Of a stretch of 64,000 nucleotides of DNA, positions 35,005 through 44,229 are shown one piece after another. This DNA is from Promicromonospora iranensis. Its GTDB lineage: Bacteria; Actinomycetota; Actinomycetes; Actinomycetales; Cellulomonadaceae. Position numbers and translations under genes: made by a program. The notes under the pieces were generated by a model. That model was not told the DNA's origin. It was given only the letters and a program-made list of their open reading frames with translations, and searched no databases. The stretch covers positions 248,001-312,000 of the forward strand of contig NZ_JAJQMN010000001.1 of assembly GCF_028994775.1 (NCBI RefSeq), read 5' to 3'. Position 1 is the stretch's first letter. Every line of letters starts with the position of its first letter.

Positions 35005-35595
35005 ATGAGCAACGAGAGAGGCGAGGGCCTCGACGCCGTCGGACCCCGGCTGCGCAACCTGCGCCAAGAACGTGAGACCACGCTGGCCGAGCTGTCGGCC
35101 GCTACCGGCATCTCCATCAGCACGCTGTCCCGGCTGGAGTCCGGCTCCCGGCGACCGACCCTGGAACAGCTGCTGCCCCTGGCCAGAGCGCACGGCGTCA
35201 CGCTCGACGAGCTGGTCGATGCCCCCGCCACCGGTGACCCGCGCGTTCACCTACGCCCCATCCACTGCAAGGGAGGGCAGACGGTCCTGCCGTTGACCCG
35301 GCGCCCCGGCGGCATCCAGGCCTACAAGTTCATCCTTCCCGGAAGCCGCGGCTCGGATCAGCCCACTCCCAAGACCCACGAGGGGTACGAGTGGGCCTAC
35401 GTCCTCAACGGGCAGCTACGGCTCGTGCTCGGCGACCACGACCTGGTCCTCGCACCCGGCGAAGCCGCCGAGTTCGACACCCGCACGCCACACTGGTTCG
35501 GCGCCGCGAGCAGCCAGCCCGTGGAATACCTCTGCCTCATCGGACGGCAGGGCGAGCGCGCACACATCCGCGCTCGCACGACCCCCAGGAAATGA
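35005..35595 (+). CDS. XRE-cupin transcriptional regulator
   Basis: 196 residues. N-terminal XRE helix-turn-helix (LRNLRQERETTLAELSAATG, ISISTLSRLESGSRRPT), C-terminal cupin (HEGYEWAYVLNGQLRLVLG, then LAPGEAAEFDTRTPHWFGA) that probably binds a small ligand. Such regulators often control redox, polyamine or sulfur genes. Operator-like sites lie before its own start, before the CoA-disulfide reductase and before the exporter, so it is the natural regulator of this locus. Confidence 0.92.
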   Translation: MSNERGEGLDAVGPRLRNLRQERETTLAELSAATGISISTLSRLESGSRRPTLEQLLPLARAHGVTLDELVDAPATGDPRVHLRPIHCKGGQTVLPLTRRPGGIQAYKFILPGSRGSDQPTPKTHEGYEWAYVLNGQLRLVLGDHDLVLAPGEAAEFDTRTPHWFGAASSQPVEYLCLIGRQGERAHIRARTTPRK

Positions 35596-35637
35596 ACGAT
35601 CCCTCCGCCCGGGCACCCACAGCCGTCACCCCGTGAC

Positions 35638-35656
35638 GTTTGCCGAAGTGGCAAAC
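35638..35656. promoter_or_regulatory. Perfect operator palindrome before the CoA-disulfide reductase gene
   Basis: GTTTGCC-GAAGT-GGCAAAC, perfect 7-bp arms, 94 bases before the start codon. The following 30 bases (ACATGTTTGGTG, TCTTCCCCGC, GAGCCAG) are also conserved at 38231. Confidence 0.8.
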
Positions 35657-35749
35657 ATGTTTGGTGTTCTTCCCCGCGGCGAGCCAGTCTCGTGCGTCGA
35701 CCCAGACCGCAGCGGCCTGGGGTGTCACCGCAGGCAGGAGAACGCACCG

Positions 35750-37381
35750 ATGAAGGTTGTCATCGTGGGGGGTGTGGCCGGTGGCATGTCAGCGGCCACA
35801 CGCCTGCGCAGGCTCGTCCCGGACGCCGAGATCATCGTGCTCGAAAGAGGCGAGCACGTCTCGTTCGCCAACTGCGGCCTGCCCTACTACATCGGCGGAA
35901 CGATCGAGCAGCGATCGGCGCTGCTGCTGCAGACCCCCGAGAGCTTGCGCGACAGATTCGCGCTCGATGTGCGGGTACGCCACGAGGTGCTGACGATCGA
36001 CCGTGCCGCGCGGACGGTGGAGGTCCGGGACCATCGGGCCGGTGTCGACTACACGCAGGAATGGGACCACCTCGTGCTCAGCACCGGTGCCGCTCCGGTG
36101 GTCCCCTCCATCCCGGGAGCAGAGCGGGCGCTGACCTTGCGAGATGTCGCGGACGCCGATGTCATCGCAGAGGCCGCGGCGCGATCACGTACCGCCGTGG
36201 TGGCGGGCGCCGGTTTCATCGGGCTGGAGATGGCCGAGAACCTCCACACCCGCGGACTGTCGGTCGCACTCGTCGAGCTCTCCGGGCAGGTGCTGCCTCC
36301 GTTGGACCCGGAGATGGCCCAACCGGTACTCGACCACCTGCGCGCCCAGGGCGTCTCGGTGCAGCTGGGCTCACGAATCCAGCGCATCGACGCCGCCACG
36401 GTCGTGCTGGACGACGGCTCGACCCTGCCCGCCGACCTGGTGATCATGGCCATCGGCGTGCGGCCGGAAAGCCGCCTGGCCGCCGCGGCCGGTCTAACGA
36501 CCAGCCCGGACGGCGGTGTCGTGGTGGACGCATCGCTGCGCACCAGCGACCCCCGGATCCACGCGGTCGGCGACCTGGTCCAGAAGACCGACGCCGTGTC
36601 CGGCAAGGCGGGTCTCATACCACTGGCCGGTCCCGCCAACCGGCAGGGCAGGCTCGCCGCGGACGCGATCGCAGGCCGGTCGGTGCACGACGGGGGCAGC
36701 CAGGGCACGGCCGTGATCGGCGTACTCGGCTTGACCGCGGCGGTGACCGGCTGGAACGAGAAGAGGCTGCGCGCGGCGGGACGTCCACACCGCATCGTCC
36801 ACATCCATCCGCTCGCCCACGCCGGCTACTACCCCGGTGCCGCTCCCCTCGCGATCAAGCTGCTCATCGACGCCCGGACCGACCAGATCCTGGGCGCGCA
36901 AGCCGTCGGGACCGAAGGTGTCGACAAACGCATAGATGTCCTCGCCACCGCCATGGCCGCCCGAATGCGCGCGTCGGACCTTCTGCGACTGGACCTCGCA
37001 TACGCCCCGCAGTACGGCACGGCCAAAGATCCCGTCAACATGCTCGGCTACGTGGCCGAGAACCTGGCCGACGGCACCACCGCGAACATCCAGTGGCACG
37101 AGGTCGAGGCGGCGCGAGCGGCTGGAGCGACCGTCGTGGACGTGCGCACCGCAGCCGAGTTCGCCGCGGAAGCGATCCCCGATGCGATCAACCTCCCCTT
37201 GGACGAGCTCCGGCACCGGCTCGCCGAACTACCTCCCGGACAGCTGATCGTCTACTGCCAGGTGGGACAACGCGCACACAGCGCGGTGAGCCTCCTGCGC
37301 GCGCACGGGCGGGACGCGGTCAACCTGGACGGCGGCCTGCTGACATGGCGGGCGGGCACCCGGACGGGCGGGGAGCTGTGA
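35750..37381 (+). CDS. CoA-disulfide reductase with C-terminal rhodanese domain
   Basis: 543 residues, ATG with AGGAG upstream. FAD site VIVGGVAGGMSAATRLRR, redox Cys42 in NCGLPYYIGG (the single cysteine used by CoADR-type enzymes), NAD site VVAGAGFIGLEMAENL, and a dimerisation domain ending near 445. The C-terminal 95 residues are a rhodanese domain with catalytic Cys near 503 (IVYCQVGQR). Fused enzymes of this kind reduce CoA disulfide/persulfide or polysulfide with NAD(P)H. A role in thiol or sulfane-sulfur stress fits, with an exporter under the same operator. Confidence 0.93.
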   Translation: MKVVIVGGVAGGMSAATRLRRLVPDAEIIVLERGEHVSFANCGLPYYIGGTIEQRSALLLQTPESLRDRFALDVRVRHEVLTIDRAARTVEVRDHRAGVDYTQEWDHLVLSTGAAPVVPSIPGAERALTLRDVADADVIAEAAARSRTAVVAGAGFIGLEMAENLHTRGLSVALVELSGQVLPPLDPEMAQPVLDHLRAQGVSVQLGSRIQRIDAATVVLDDGSTLPADLVIMAIGVRPESRLAAAAGLTTSPDGGVVVDASLRTSDPRIHAVGDLVQKTDAVSGKAGLIPLAGPANRQGRLAADAIAGRSVHDGGSQGTAVIGVLGLTAAVTGWNEKRLRAAGRPHRIVHIHPLAHAGYYPGAAPLAIKLLIDARTDQILGAQAVGTEGVDKRIDVLATAMAARMRASDLLRLDLAYAPQYGTAKDPVNMLGYVAENLADGTTANIQWHEVEAARAAGATVVDVRTAAEFAAEAIPDAINLPLDELRHRLAELPPGQLIVYCQVGQRAHSAVSLLRAHGRDAVNLDGGLLTWRAGTRTGGEL

Positions 37382-37465
37382 ACGCCAGCTCCGGATGGTG
37401 CAGCAAGCGTGGCGTCCGGAGACCGGCGACAGTGCCGGCTCCGGCGCGGCCGATGGATCCGGGTC

Positions 37466-37801
37466 TCAGACCACCGTCGTCTCCTTGGTCACCAGCACCT
37501 CGACGGACGCGAGGTCGATGAATCGCGCCTCGTCCGGGTGCACGAGTTCCCGGTAGTTCGTCGAGGCGAAGAACGCGTGGTGGTCCGCCCAGCTCGCGAA
37601 CCAGAGCTCGGTCAGGCCGTCGTAGGCGGGCTTCGGGTACCCGTCGGCGGGTACGGGGTGGGACACCGTGTACTTGCGCACGTACCGTGCCGCCTCGGGA
37701 ATGGAGGTGAACAGCGGTGCATGGTGATCGCGGTGGTGCTCGACGAAGGCCTCGAACGACATTCCGTCGACCCTGCGGATCATGAAGACGAGCTTGATCA
37801 C
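37466..37801 (-). CDS. EthD domain protein
   Basis: 111 residues, GTG start with AAGGAG upstream. EthD/dimeric alpha-beta barrel: KLVFMIRRVDGMSFEAFVEH, HRDHHAPLF and the C-terminal LASVEVLVTKE. Family members act in degradation of ethers and aromatics or as small cyclases, mostly without known mechanism. Divergent from the broken MerR gene, its probable former regulator. Confidence 0.88.
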   Translation of the reverse strand: MIKLVFMIRRVDGMSFEAFVEHHRDHHAPLFTSIPEAARYVRKYTVSHPVPADGYPKPAYDGLTELWFASWADHHAFFASTNYRELVHPDEARFIDLASVEVLVTKETTVV

Positions 37802-37938
37802 TGCGGCGCTCCTTCAGTATGGCTGCGTCGGCGCCCCGGGGCTCCCGGGGTCACGGTCCGCGCGGCCGTGCCGTGAACGTAAACGCTCACATCAATGTCA
37901 GGGGCAAGTCATGAACGTCGAGGACAGGAGCAGGAGCC

Positions 37939-38257
37939 GTGCGGATCGGTGAGCGGCCAGCGGCTCTACACCGAGGAGCACGTGGAGCGCGTGCGCCTGG
38001 TGCGGGCTTTTCTCGCGGCAGGGCTGTCCAGCCACACCATCGCGGAGATGGTGCCCTGCATGGCGCAGCCCAGTACGCACGGGGCGCACCGCGCCCTGGA
38101 GATCCTGGAGCGGGAACGCGGACGCCTGCGGGACGCGATGGCTGCCCTCGCTGACGCCACCTCAGCACTCGACGCCCTCGTCGACGCCAACCGGCGCTAC
38201 CTCGAGGGCGCCACAGCTGTCACCCGCGAGATTTGCCGGACTGGCAAACATCTTTGA
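37939..38257 (+). pseudogene. MerR family regulator lacking its HTH segment
   Basis: GTG at 37939 after AGGAGC starts MRIGE, the usual first residues of MerR proteins. Ten bases later, in another frame, the protein resumes as SGQRLYTEEHVERVRLVRAF and continues through GLSSHTIAEMVPCM and a coiled-coil end. The intervening recognition helix and the start of the wing (about 40 residues) are missing, so an internal out-of-frame deletion is the simplest reading. Translation from GTG 37949 would yield about 102 residues without a complete HTH. Its 3' end overlaps the operator at 38231. Confidence 0.75.
38231..38249. promoter_or_regulatory. Operator palindrome before the DHA2 exporter gene
   Basis: ATTTGCC-GGACT-GGCAAAC, 6-bp perfect arms in the same 19-base frame as 35638-35656. 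Downstream conservation (ACATCTTTGACGATCTTGCC, then GGAGCCAG) extends the match to about 50 bases. Confidence 0.78.
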
Positions 38258-38356
38258 CGATCTTGCCGGCGCGGAGCCAGCCTTGCTCATCAGAAGTAGG
38301 TCGCGTGCAACGTCGCTCTCGATCTCGTCCCGCGCGCCGTACGAGAGGGCAAGCCC

Positions 38357-39913
38357 ATGAGTACCACGACTGACACGTCCGACCACCTGAGCGATCCACC
38401 GGCCACAGCGGCCGCAGCAGCCACAGCCGACGGCGCATCGAGTGACACCCCCGTGCCTCCGCGCGCCGACAAGCTCGCCCCGGGTCACTTCCGTGCCATC
38501 GCGCTGCTCATGGCCAGCGCGTTCACCGTGATCCTCAACGAGACCACCATGTCCGTGGCGCTGCCGCCGATCATGGCCGACCTCGGTGTGACCGCCACGA
38601 CCGGCCAGTGGCTCACCACCGCGTTCATGCTGACGATGGCCGTGGTCATCCCGGCCACGGGCTTCCTCATCAACCGGCTCGGCACCCGTGGTGCCTACCT
38701 GCTGGCGATGGCCCTGTTCACTGCCGGCACCGCGCTGGCGATGATCGCACCAGACTTCGCGCTCCTCGTCACCGGACGCGTGGTGCAGGCGACGGGCACG
38801 GCCATCATGACGCCGCTGCTCATGACCACCATCATGACGATCGTCCCGCCGCACATGCGCGGCCGCATCATGGGCAACGTGACGCTGGTCATCGCGCTGG
38901 CGCCGGCCCTCGGCCCGACGCTGTCGGGTGCGGTCCTCGACCCCCTGGGCTGGCGCGGCGTGTTCGGCGTCGTGCTGCCGATCTCGGCGCTCGCCCTGGT
39001 CGCAGGCATCCTCTGGATCCGCGACGTGTCCGACAAGGACGAGCACCACCTCGACCCGCTGTCCCTGCTGCTCGCGCTGGTCGCGTTCGGTGGTGTCGTG
39101 TGGGGCCTTTCCGGCCTGGGCGAGGCGGCGCAGCACGCCACTGCGGTCAACCCGTGGATCCCGCTCGGTGTGGGCCTCGCGGTGCTCGGCCTGTTCATCT
39201 GGAGGCAGATCGCACGGCAGCGCACCAACTCCGCACTGCTCGACCTGCGCACGTTCCTCGAGCCGAACTTCCGCGTCGCCGTCATCATCATGGCGGTCGC
39301 GATGATGGCGATGTTCGGCACCATGATCGTGCTGCCGCTGGTCCTGCAGGACGCCCTCGGCATGACGCCGCTGACCGTCGGCCTGCTCATGCTGCCGGGA
39401 GGCGTCGCGATGGGCCTGCTCGGCCCGGTCGTCGGCCGCTGGTACGACCGGTTCGGCCCCCGGCCGATCATGATCCCCGCCACCGTGGTGGTCACGGTGG
39501 CGAGCGGGGCGCTCGCGTTCATCTCGCCGACGACGTCGATCTTCTACGTCCTCGGCGCGCACATCCTGCTCATGGTCGGCCTCGCCTCCGTGTTCACTCC
39601 CCTGTTCAGCGCAGCGCTCGGGGTGCTCAAGCCGCACCAGTACTCGCACGGTTCGGCCACCATCAACACGGTGCAGCAGGTGGCGGGCGCTGCGGGGACC
39701 GCGCTCTTCATCGCGATCATGACCATCCGGGCAGCATCCCTGGAAGACGGCGGGTCGTCCGGCGCGGCGGCCATGGCCGAGGGCGCCGGTCTGGCGTTCG
39801 GGATCGGTGCCGGCGTCATGGCACTGACCATCGGGCTCGCCACGATGATCAAGCGCCCGGAGAGCGACGGCGAGCTCCACGGTGGTCAGAGAAGCGGTCA
39901 GCCCCAAACCTGA
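38357..39913 (+). CDS. DHA2 (EmrB/QacA) family MFS exporter
   Basis: 518 residues. Polar N-terminal tail of 45 residues, then a 14-span drug:proton antiporter pattern: NETTMSVALPPIMADLG (motif D1), GFLINRLGTRGAYLLAM (motif A), LVTGRVVQATGTAIMTPL, and motif C region LAPALGPTLSGAVLD. Exports drugs or metabolites; substrate unknown. The shared operator links it to the CoA-disulfide reductase and the XRE-cupin regulator. Confidence 0.93.
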   Translation: MSTTTDTSDHLSDPPATAAAAATADGASSDTPVPPRADKLAPGHFRAIALLMASAFTVILNETTMSVALPPIMADLGVTATTGQWLTTAFMLTMAVVIPATGFLINRLGTRGAYLLAMALFTAGTALAMIAPDFALLVTGRVVQATGTAIMTPLLMTTIMTIVPPHMRGRIMGNVTLVIALAPALGPTLSGAVLDPLGWRGVFGVVLPISALALVAGILWIRDVSDKDEHHLDPLSLLLALVAFGGVVWGLSGLGEAAQHATAVNPWIPLGVGLAVLGLFIWRQIARQRTNSALLDLRTFLEPNFRVAVIIMAVAMMAMFGTMIVLPLVLQDALGMTPLTVGLLMLPGGVAMGLLGPVVGRWYDRFGPRPIMIPATVVVTVASGALAFISPTTSIFYVLGAHILLMVGLASVFTPLFSAALGVLKPHQYSHGSATINTVQQVAGAAGTALFIAIMTIRAASLEDGGSSGAAAMAEGAGLAFGIGAGVMALTIGLATMIKRPESDGELHGGQRSGQPQT

Positions 39914-39918
39914 GCCGG

Positions 39919-39949
39919 TCACCGACGGCTACGAGCCCTCCGTCGGTGA
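39919..39949. terminator. Bidirectional terminator between exporter and GH95 genes
   Basis: Perfect 10-bp stem TCACCGACGG / CCGTCGGTGA with an 11-base loop, between two convergent stop codons. Confidence 0.85.
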
Positions 39950-39977
39950 GCCGATGGCAGGTGCTTCAGCATCGACC

Positions 39978-42356
39978 TCACGTAGTCGCGAAGTCCGCCG
40001 GCCCCACCACCACCGGATCGCTGGTCAGCCGGCGCCGCACCTCGCGACCCTGCCATCGCAGGACCACCGTCCGGCCCTCGACCGCCTCCGGCGCCGGGGA
40101 CCCCGGGGACCCCGGGGAACGGAGCCGCACCACGGCCCGCACGAGGTCGCCGTCGGCCCAGTCGAGGTCCACGACGAGACCGGGCCGCGCCACCAGGCCA
40201 TGCGCGGAGCCCGACGCGAGCTCGGTCGGCAGCGCCGGGAGAAACTCGACGTACCCGCGGTGGCTCTGCAGCAGGCACTCGGCGAGCGCCGCCGCGTACC
40301 CCAGGTTGCCGTCGATCTGGAACGGCGGGTGCGCCGCGAACAGGTTGCGATAGAGGCCGCCCGCCCACTGCCCGCGCACCCCGGTCGCGTCGCGGAACAC
40401 GAGGTCGAGCAGGTCGGAGACACGGTCGGGGCGGTGCAGGCGGGCCCAGAGCGCGATCTTCCACGCCAGCGACCAGCCGGACGAGTCGTCGCCACGGCGC
40501 TCCAGGGACGCGGCCATCGCGGCCTCCTCGGTCGCGGTCAGCTCCTCGTCACCGGGGAAGAGGGGGAAGAGGTGGCTGACGTGCCGGTGGTGGGGATCGC
40601 TCTCGGACACCTCCCGACCCCACTCCTGGACTCTGCCGTCCGTCGCCACCAGGACGCCGGGCAGGTCCGGGAGCACGACGGCGGCACGGCCGGCGAGATC
40701 GGCGGAGTCCGCGCCGATCCGCGGCGCGAGCTCGACGACGGAGCGCAGCACGTCGCGCACCAGGGCCCGGTCCATGGCGCTCGACCAGCTCACGGCGACG
40801 GCGCGGCCCTGCGCGTCGACGAACGTGCTCTCCGGGGAAGTAGACGGCGCGGTCCCCCAGGAACCGTCCGGCGTGCGCACGAGCCACGAGAGCGCGAACT
40901 CCGCGGCGTCGCGCAGCACCGGCCATACGACGTCGCGCACGTGGTCGTCGTCGACGGAGCCGAAGCGGACCCGCTCGACCAGGTGCCGGACGAGCCACAG
41001 GCCACCCATCGGCCAGAACGCCCACGCCGGGTCGCCGCGGCCCGCACCGACGGACGCTGCGAAGGCCCAGGCGTCGCTGTTGTGGTGCGCCGCCCAGCCC
41101 TCGGCGCCCAGCCGGCGGGCGGTGGACCGGCCGCTGGACGCGAGCGCCACCACCAGGTCCTCCAGCGGCTGGACCGTCTCGGGCAGCCCGAGCACCTCGG
41201 CGGGCCAGTAGTTCATCTCGGTGTTGATGTTGAGCGTGTAGCTGGAGCTCCACGGCGGTTGCATGTCGAGGTTCCACAGGCCCTGCAGGGTCGCGGGCAG
41301 CCGGCAGCCACGCGAGGACGACATGAGCAGGTAGCGGGCGTGGTTCAGCAGGGCGCCGGCCAGTCCGGGGTCGGTCTCCAGGACCCGCCCCGGGGCGGCG
41401 CGCGCGACGGCCAGTCGCTCCTCGAGCGTCCGGGCCGGTTCCCGGTCGGCGGCGTCGGCCTGGTCGCCCGGCGCGTGCCGGTCCTGTCCGCCCACCCGGA
41501 CGCCGCACCGGTCGTACAGGCCCGTGTGCTCCGTCTCGTGCCGGCGCAGCACCTCCTCGGGGTCCTCGGCGAGCACCCGCCCGACCCGGGTGCGGGCCCG
41601 GGGGGTCAGATCCCCGGCCGAACCACGCGGCGCGGAGCCCGGTCGGTCGTACGTCGTCTCGACGGCGAGCGCGAGCACCCATCGGTCGCCGTGCCGGCGC
41701 CAGCCGACGACGACGCACGCCTCGACCGCACCGGGACCCCAGGTCGCGGCGGGAAGGTCCGGCTCGTGACCGGGCGCGACGTCGGAGGGCGCGCGGAGCC
41801 AGATCTCGATCCCCGCCGGGCCGTGCTCCCGGTGCAGCTCGTGCAGCGGCGAGGCGAGGCGCACCTCGACCGGGTCCGGCGGCGCGCCGTCGACCACGTG
41901 CAGCAGCACGTCGTCGACCGCGGAGACCACCGTGCGCGCCCGCCCTTCCACCGGGCTCCCGGTGTGCGTCCCGGTGCGGGTCCAGGTGTGGGTCCCGGTG
42001 CGCAGGTCGAGCGAGCGGCGGCCCGGGCCGGCGTCGGGTGTCACGATCTCCAGCGTGCCGAGCGGCAGGAATGCCTGGGCGTACGGCGCCTGGAGCGCCT
42101 GCAGCGGCTCGGTGGCCTCGTGCCCGCGCCCCGACGTCGCCGCGTCGCGCGCCCGCGCGAGGAGTCGCCGCGCTTCCCGGTCGGTGCCGCCGGCGGACGC
42201 CGCGGCGTCGTCGGGCGGTCCGGACCACACGCCCTCGTGGTTGAGGTCGAACCGTGCCGTCGGGCCGCCCCAGCACATCGCGCCCAGTCGTCCGTTGCCG
42301 AGCGGCAACGCGTGCAGCCACTCCGCCGCCGGACCTTCGTACTCGAGTGTCGTCAT
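39978..42356 (-). CDS. Glycoside hydrolase family 95 (alpha-L-fucosidase/galactosidase)
   Basis: 792 residues from the ATG at 42356, seven bases after the permease stop. Inverting GH95: N-terminal ALPLGNGRLGAMCWGG, the (alpha/alpha)6 domain with NINTEMNYWPAE (paired Asn that activate water, near 377), STSPEST (general acid Glu, near 505), HHRHVSHLFPLFPG, and FQIDGNLGYAAALAE (Asp near 681). All key residues are retained. No signal peptide, so it acts inside the cell on oligosaccharides imported by the co-transcribed ABC system. Confidence 0.94.
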   Translation of the reverse strand: MTTLEYEGPAAEWLHALPLGNGRLGAMCWGGPTARFDLNHEGVWSGPPDDAAASAGGTDREARRLLARARDAATSGRGHEATEPLQALQAPYAQAFLPLGTLEIVTPDAGPGRRSLDLRTGTHTWTRTGTHTGSPVEGRARTVVSAVDDVLLHVVDGAPPDPVEVRLASPLHELHREHGPAGIEIWLRAPSDVAPGHEPDLPAATWGPGAVEACVVVGWRRHGDRWVLALAVETTYDRPGSAPRGSAGDLTPRARTRVGRVLAEDPEEVLRRHETEHTGLYDRCGVRVGGQDRHAPGDQADAADREPARTLEERLAVARAAPGRVLETDPGLAGALLNHARYLLMSSSRGCRLPATLQGLWNLDMQPPWSSSYTLNINTEMNYWPAEVLGLPETVQPLEDLVVALASSGRSTARRLGAEGWAAHHNSDAWAFAASVGAGRGDPAWAFWPMGGLWLVRHLVERVRFGSVDDDHVRDVVWPVLRDAAEFALSWLVRTPDGSWGTAPSTSPESTFVDAQGRAVAVSWSSAMDRALVRDVLRSVVELAPRIGADSADLAGRAAVVLPDLPGVLVATDGRVQEWGREVSESDPHHRHVSHLFPLFPGDEELTATEEAAMAASLERRGDDSSGWSLAWKIALWARLHRPDRVSDLLDLVFRDATGVRGQWAGGLYRNLFAAHPPFQIDGNLGYAAALAECLLQSHRGYVEFLPALPTELASGSAHGLVARPGLVVDLDWADGDLVRAVVRLRSPGSPGSPAPEAVEGRTVVLRWQGREVRRRLTSDPVVVGPADFATT

Positions 42357-42363
42357 CGCGCCG

Positions 42364-43296
42364 TCATCCACGCACGCTGCCCGCGCTCAGGCCGGCGCGC
42401 CAGAAGCGCTGAAGAGCCAGGAACACGATGGCGATCGGGACCACCGAGACCAGCGATCCCACCACGGTGAGGATCTGCAGGCTCGGGATCGTGATGGACG
42501 CCTGGTTCCACCCCGTCAGCCCGACCGTCAGCGGCATGAGCTCGGCATCCGTGAGCACGAGCAGGGGCAGCAGGTAGTTGTTCCAGCTGCCGAGGAACGC
42601 GAACAGCAGGATCGTCACCAGCCCGCTCGACATCAGCCGCAGGCCGATGCCGGCAAAGGTCCGGAACTCCCCCGACCCGTCCAGGCGGGCAGCCTCGAGC
42701 AGCTCGGTCGGGATGGCGTTCTGCGCGAAGATCCAGGCCAGCAGTACGCCGAACGGGTACGACAGGCCAGGCAGCAGGAGGCCCCAGTACGTGTTGTTGA
42801 GGCCGAGGTTCACCAGCAGCACGTAGGTCGGCTGGGCGAGGACCGTACCCGGAACGAGCAGGCTGCCCAGGACGATCCCGATGAGCAGCGCACGACCACG
42901 AAACCGGTAGACGGCGAGCGCGTACCCGGTCGCCGCGCACAACAGCGTGGTCAGGACCGATCCGACCACCGAGTAGACGACCGAGTTCAGCGCCCAGCGC
43001 CAGAAGATCCCGCCGTCGTACGTCGACAGGTCGCGCACGTTCTCCCACAGGTGCCAGTCGGCCAGGGCGAACCCGGGCGTGCTGAACAGGTCCGACGCGG
43101 ACTTGGTCGAGGCGATGACGAGCCACAGGACCGGCGCCAGGAAGTACAGCGAGGCGACGGCCACGACGGCGGTGGCGGCGACCATCCAGCCGCGGCTGAC
43201 GCGCTCGCCGCCGGACACGACCGTCCGGGAGACCCGGCGCGACCGCACCGGTGGCGCCGTACCGGCAGGAGGGCTGTCCTGCAGCGCCGCGGTCAT
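42364..43296 (-). CDS. Carbohydrate ABC transporter permease (MalG type)
   Basis: 310 residues; the ATG at 43296 overlaps the preceding stop (ATGA). N-terminal tail of 40 polar residues, six spans, EAA loop EAARLDGSGEFRTFAGIGL, and C-terminal FLALQRFWRAGLSAGSVRG. Second permease of the importer feeding the GH95 enzyme. No dedicated ATPase is present. Confidence 0.93.
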   Translation of the reverse strand: MTAALQDSPPAGTAPPVRSRRVSRTVVSGGERVSRGWMVAATAVVAVASLYFLAPVLWLVIASTKSASDLFSTPGFALADWHLWENVRDLSTYDGGIFWRWALNSVVYSVVGSVLTTLLCAATGYALAVYRFRGRALLIGIVLGSLLVPGTVLAQPTYVLLVNLGLNNTYWGLLLPGLSYPFGVLLAWIFAQNAIPTELLEAARLDGSGEFRTFAGIGLRLMSSGLVTILLFAFLGSWNNYLLPLLVLTDAELMPLTVGLTGWNQASITIPSLQILTVVGSLVSVVPIAIVFLALQRFWRAGLSAGSVRG

Positions 43297-44225
43297 CGTG
43301 CGCCTCCTCGCGAGGACGAGTTGGTGAACCGGACGAGCACCAGGGACACCACGAGCGTCACCAGGCCGAGGATCACGGCCATGGCCGAGCCGAGATGGGG
43401 GTCGCGTCCGAGCGTCGAGACGGCGTAGATGGCCATGTTGGGCGTCCAGTCGCTGGAGATGTTGGGGGTGATGGACTGCAGCACCTGCGGCTCGTTGAAG
43501 AGCTGCAGCGTGCCGATCACCGTCGACAGGGTCGTGAGGAGCACCGCCGGCGCGATCATGGGCAGCTTGAGGTTCAGTGCGATCCGCAGCTCCCCCGCGC
43601 CGTCCAGGCGGGCGGCCTCGAAGGTGTCCCGCGGGAGCGACTGCAGCGCGGAGAAGAGGATGATCATGTTGATCCCGGCGTTCGACCAGATGCTGACGTT
43701 GGCCACGGACCACAGCACGGTCCCGGGGGCGAGCAGATCGGTGTCGATGTCGATCGCTCGCAGGCCCTGCACGAGAGGGCTGACCGACGGCTGGTAGAAG
43801 AAGCCCCACAGGAGCGCCGCGATGACACCGGGCACCGCGTAGGGCAGGAACACCGCGAACTGGAAGAAGCGGCGGGCACGGACCAGCGCGGAGTCGAACA
43901 GGAGCGCCATCACCGCGGCGATCACCATCATCACGGGCACCTGGACCAGCCCGTAGAGCGCGACCCGCCCGAAGCTGACCAGGAAGTCGGCGTCGGCGAA
44001 AGCGCGCGTGTAGTTGCGCAGGCCGACGAACACCGTCTCCGCACCGCCGAAGCCCAGCCCCGAGCTCTGGCTGGAGTACAGGCCGTTGACGAGTGCGATC
44101 ACGATCGGCGCCAGCATGAACGTCAGGAAGACCAGGACGAACGGAGTGACGAACGCGTAGGGAATCCACCGTCCGCCGCCGAGCACACGGCGGCGGACGG
44201 CGGACGGCGGTGTCTGTACGGCCAT
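43293..44225 (-). CDS. Carbohydrate ABC transporter permease (MalF type)
   Basis: 310 residues. First span PYAFVTPFVLVFLTFMLAP, EAA loop EAARLDGAGELRIALNLKLP, six spans overall. ATG four bases after the binding-protein stop. Forms the channel with the downstream permease. Confidence 0.93.
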   Translation of the reverse strand: MAVQTPPSAVRRRVLGGGRWIPYAFVTPFVLVFLTFMLAPIVIALVNGLYSSQSSGLGFGGAETVFVGLRNYTRAFADADFLVSFGRVALYGLVQVPVMMVIAAVMALLFDSALVRARRFFQFAVFLPYAVPGVIAALLWGFFYQPSVSPLVQGLRAIDIDTDLLAPGTVLWSVANVSIWSNAGINMIILFSALQSLPRDTFEAARLDGAGELRIALNLKLPMIAPAVLLTTLSTVIGTLQLFNEPQVLQSITPNISSDWTPNMAIYAVSTLGRDPHLGSAMAVILGLVTLVVSLVLVRFTNSSSRGGAR

Positions 44226-44229
44226 CAGC

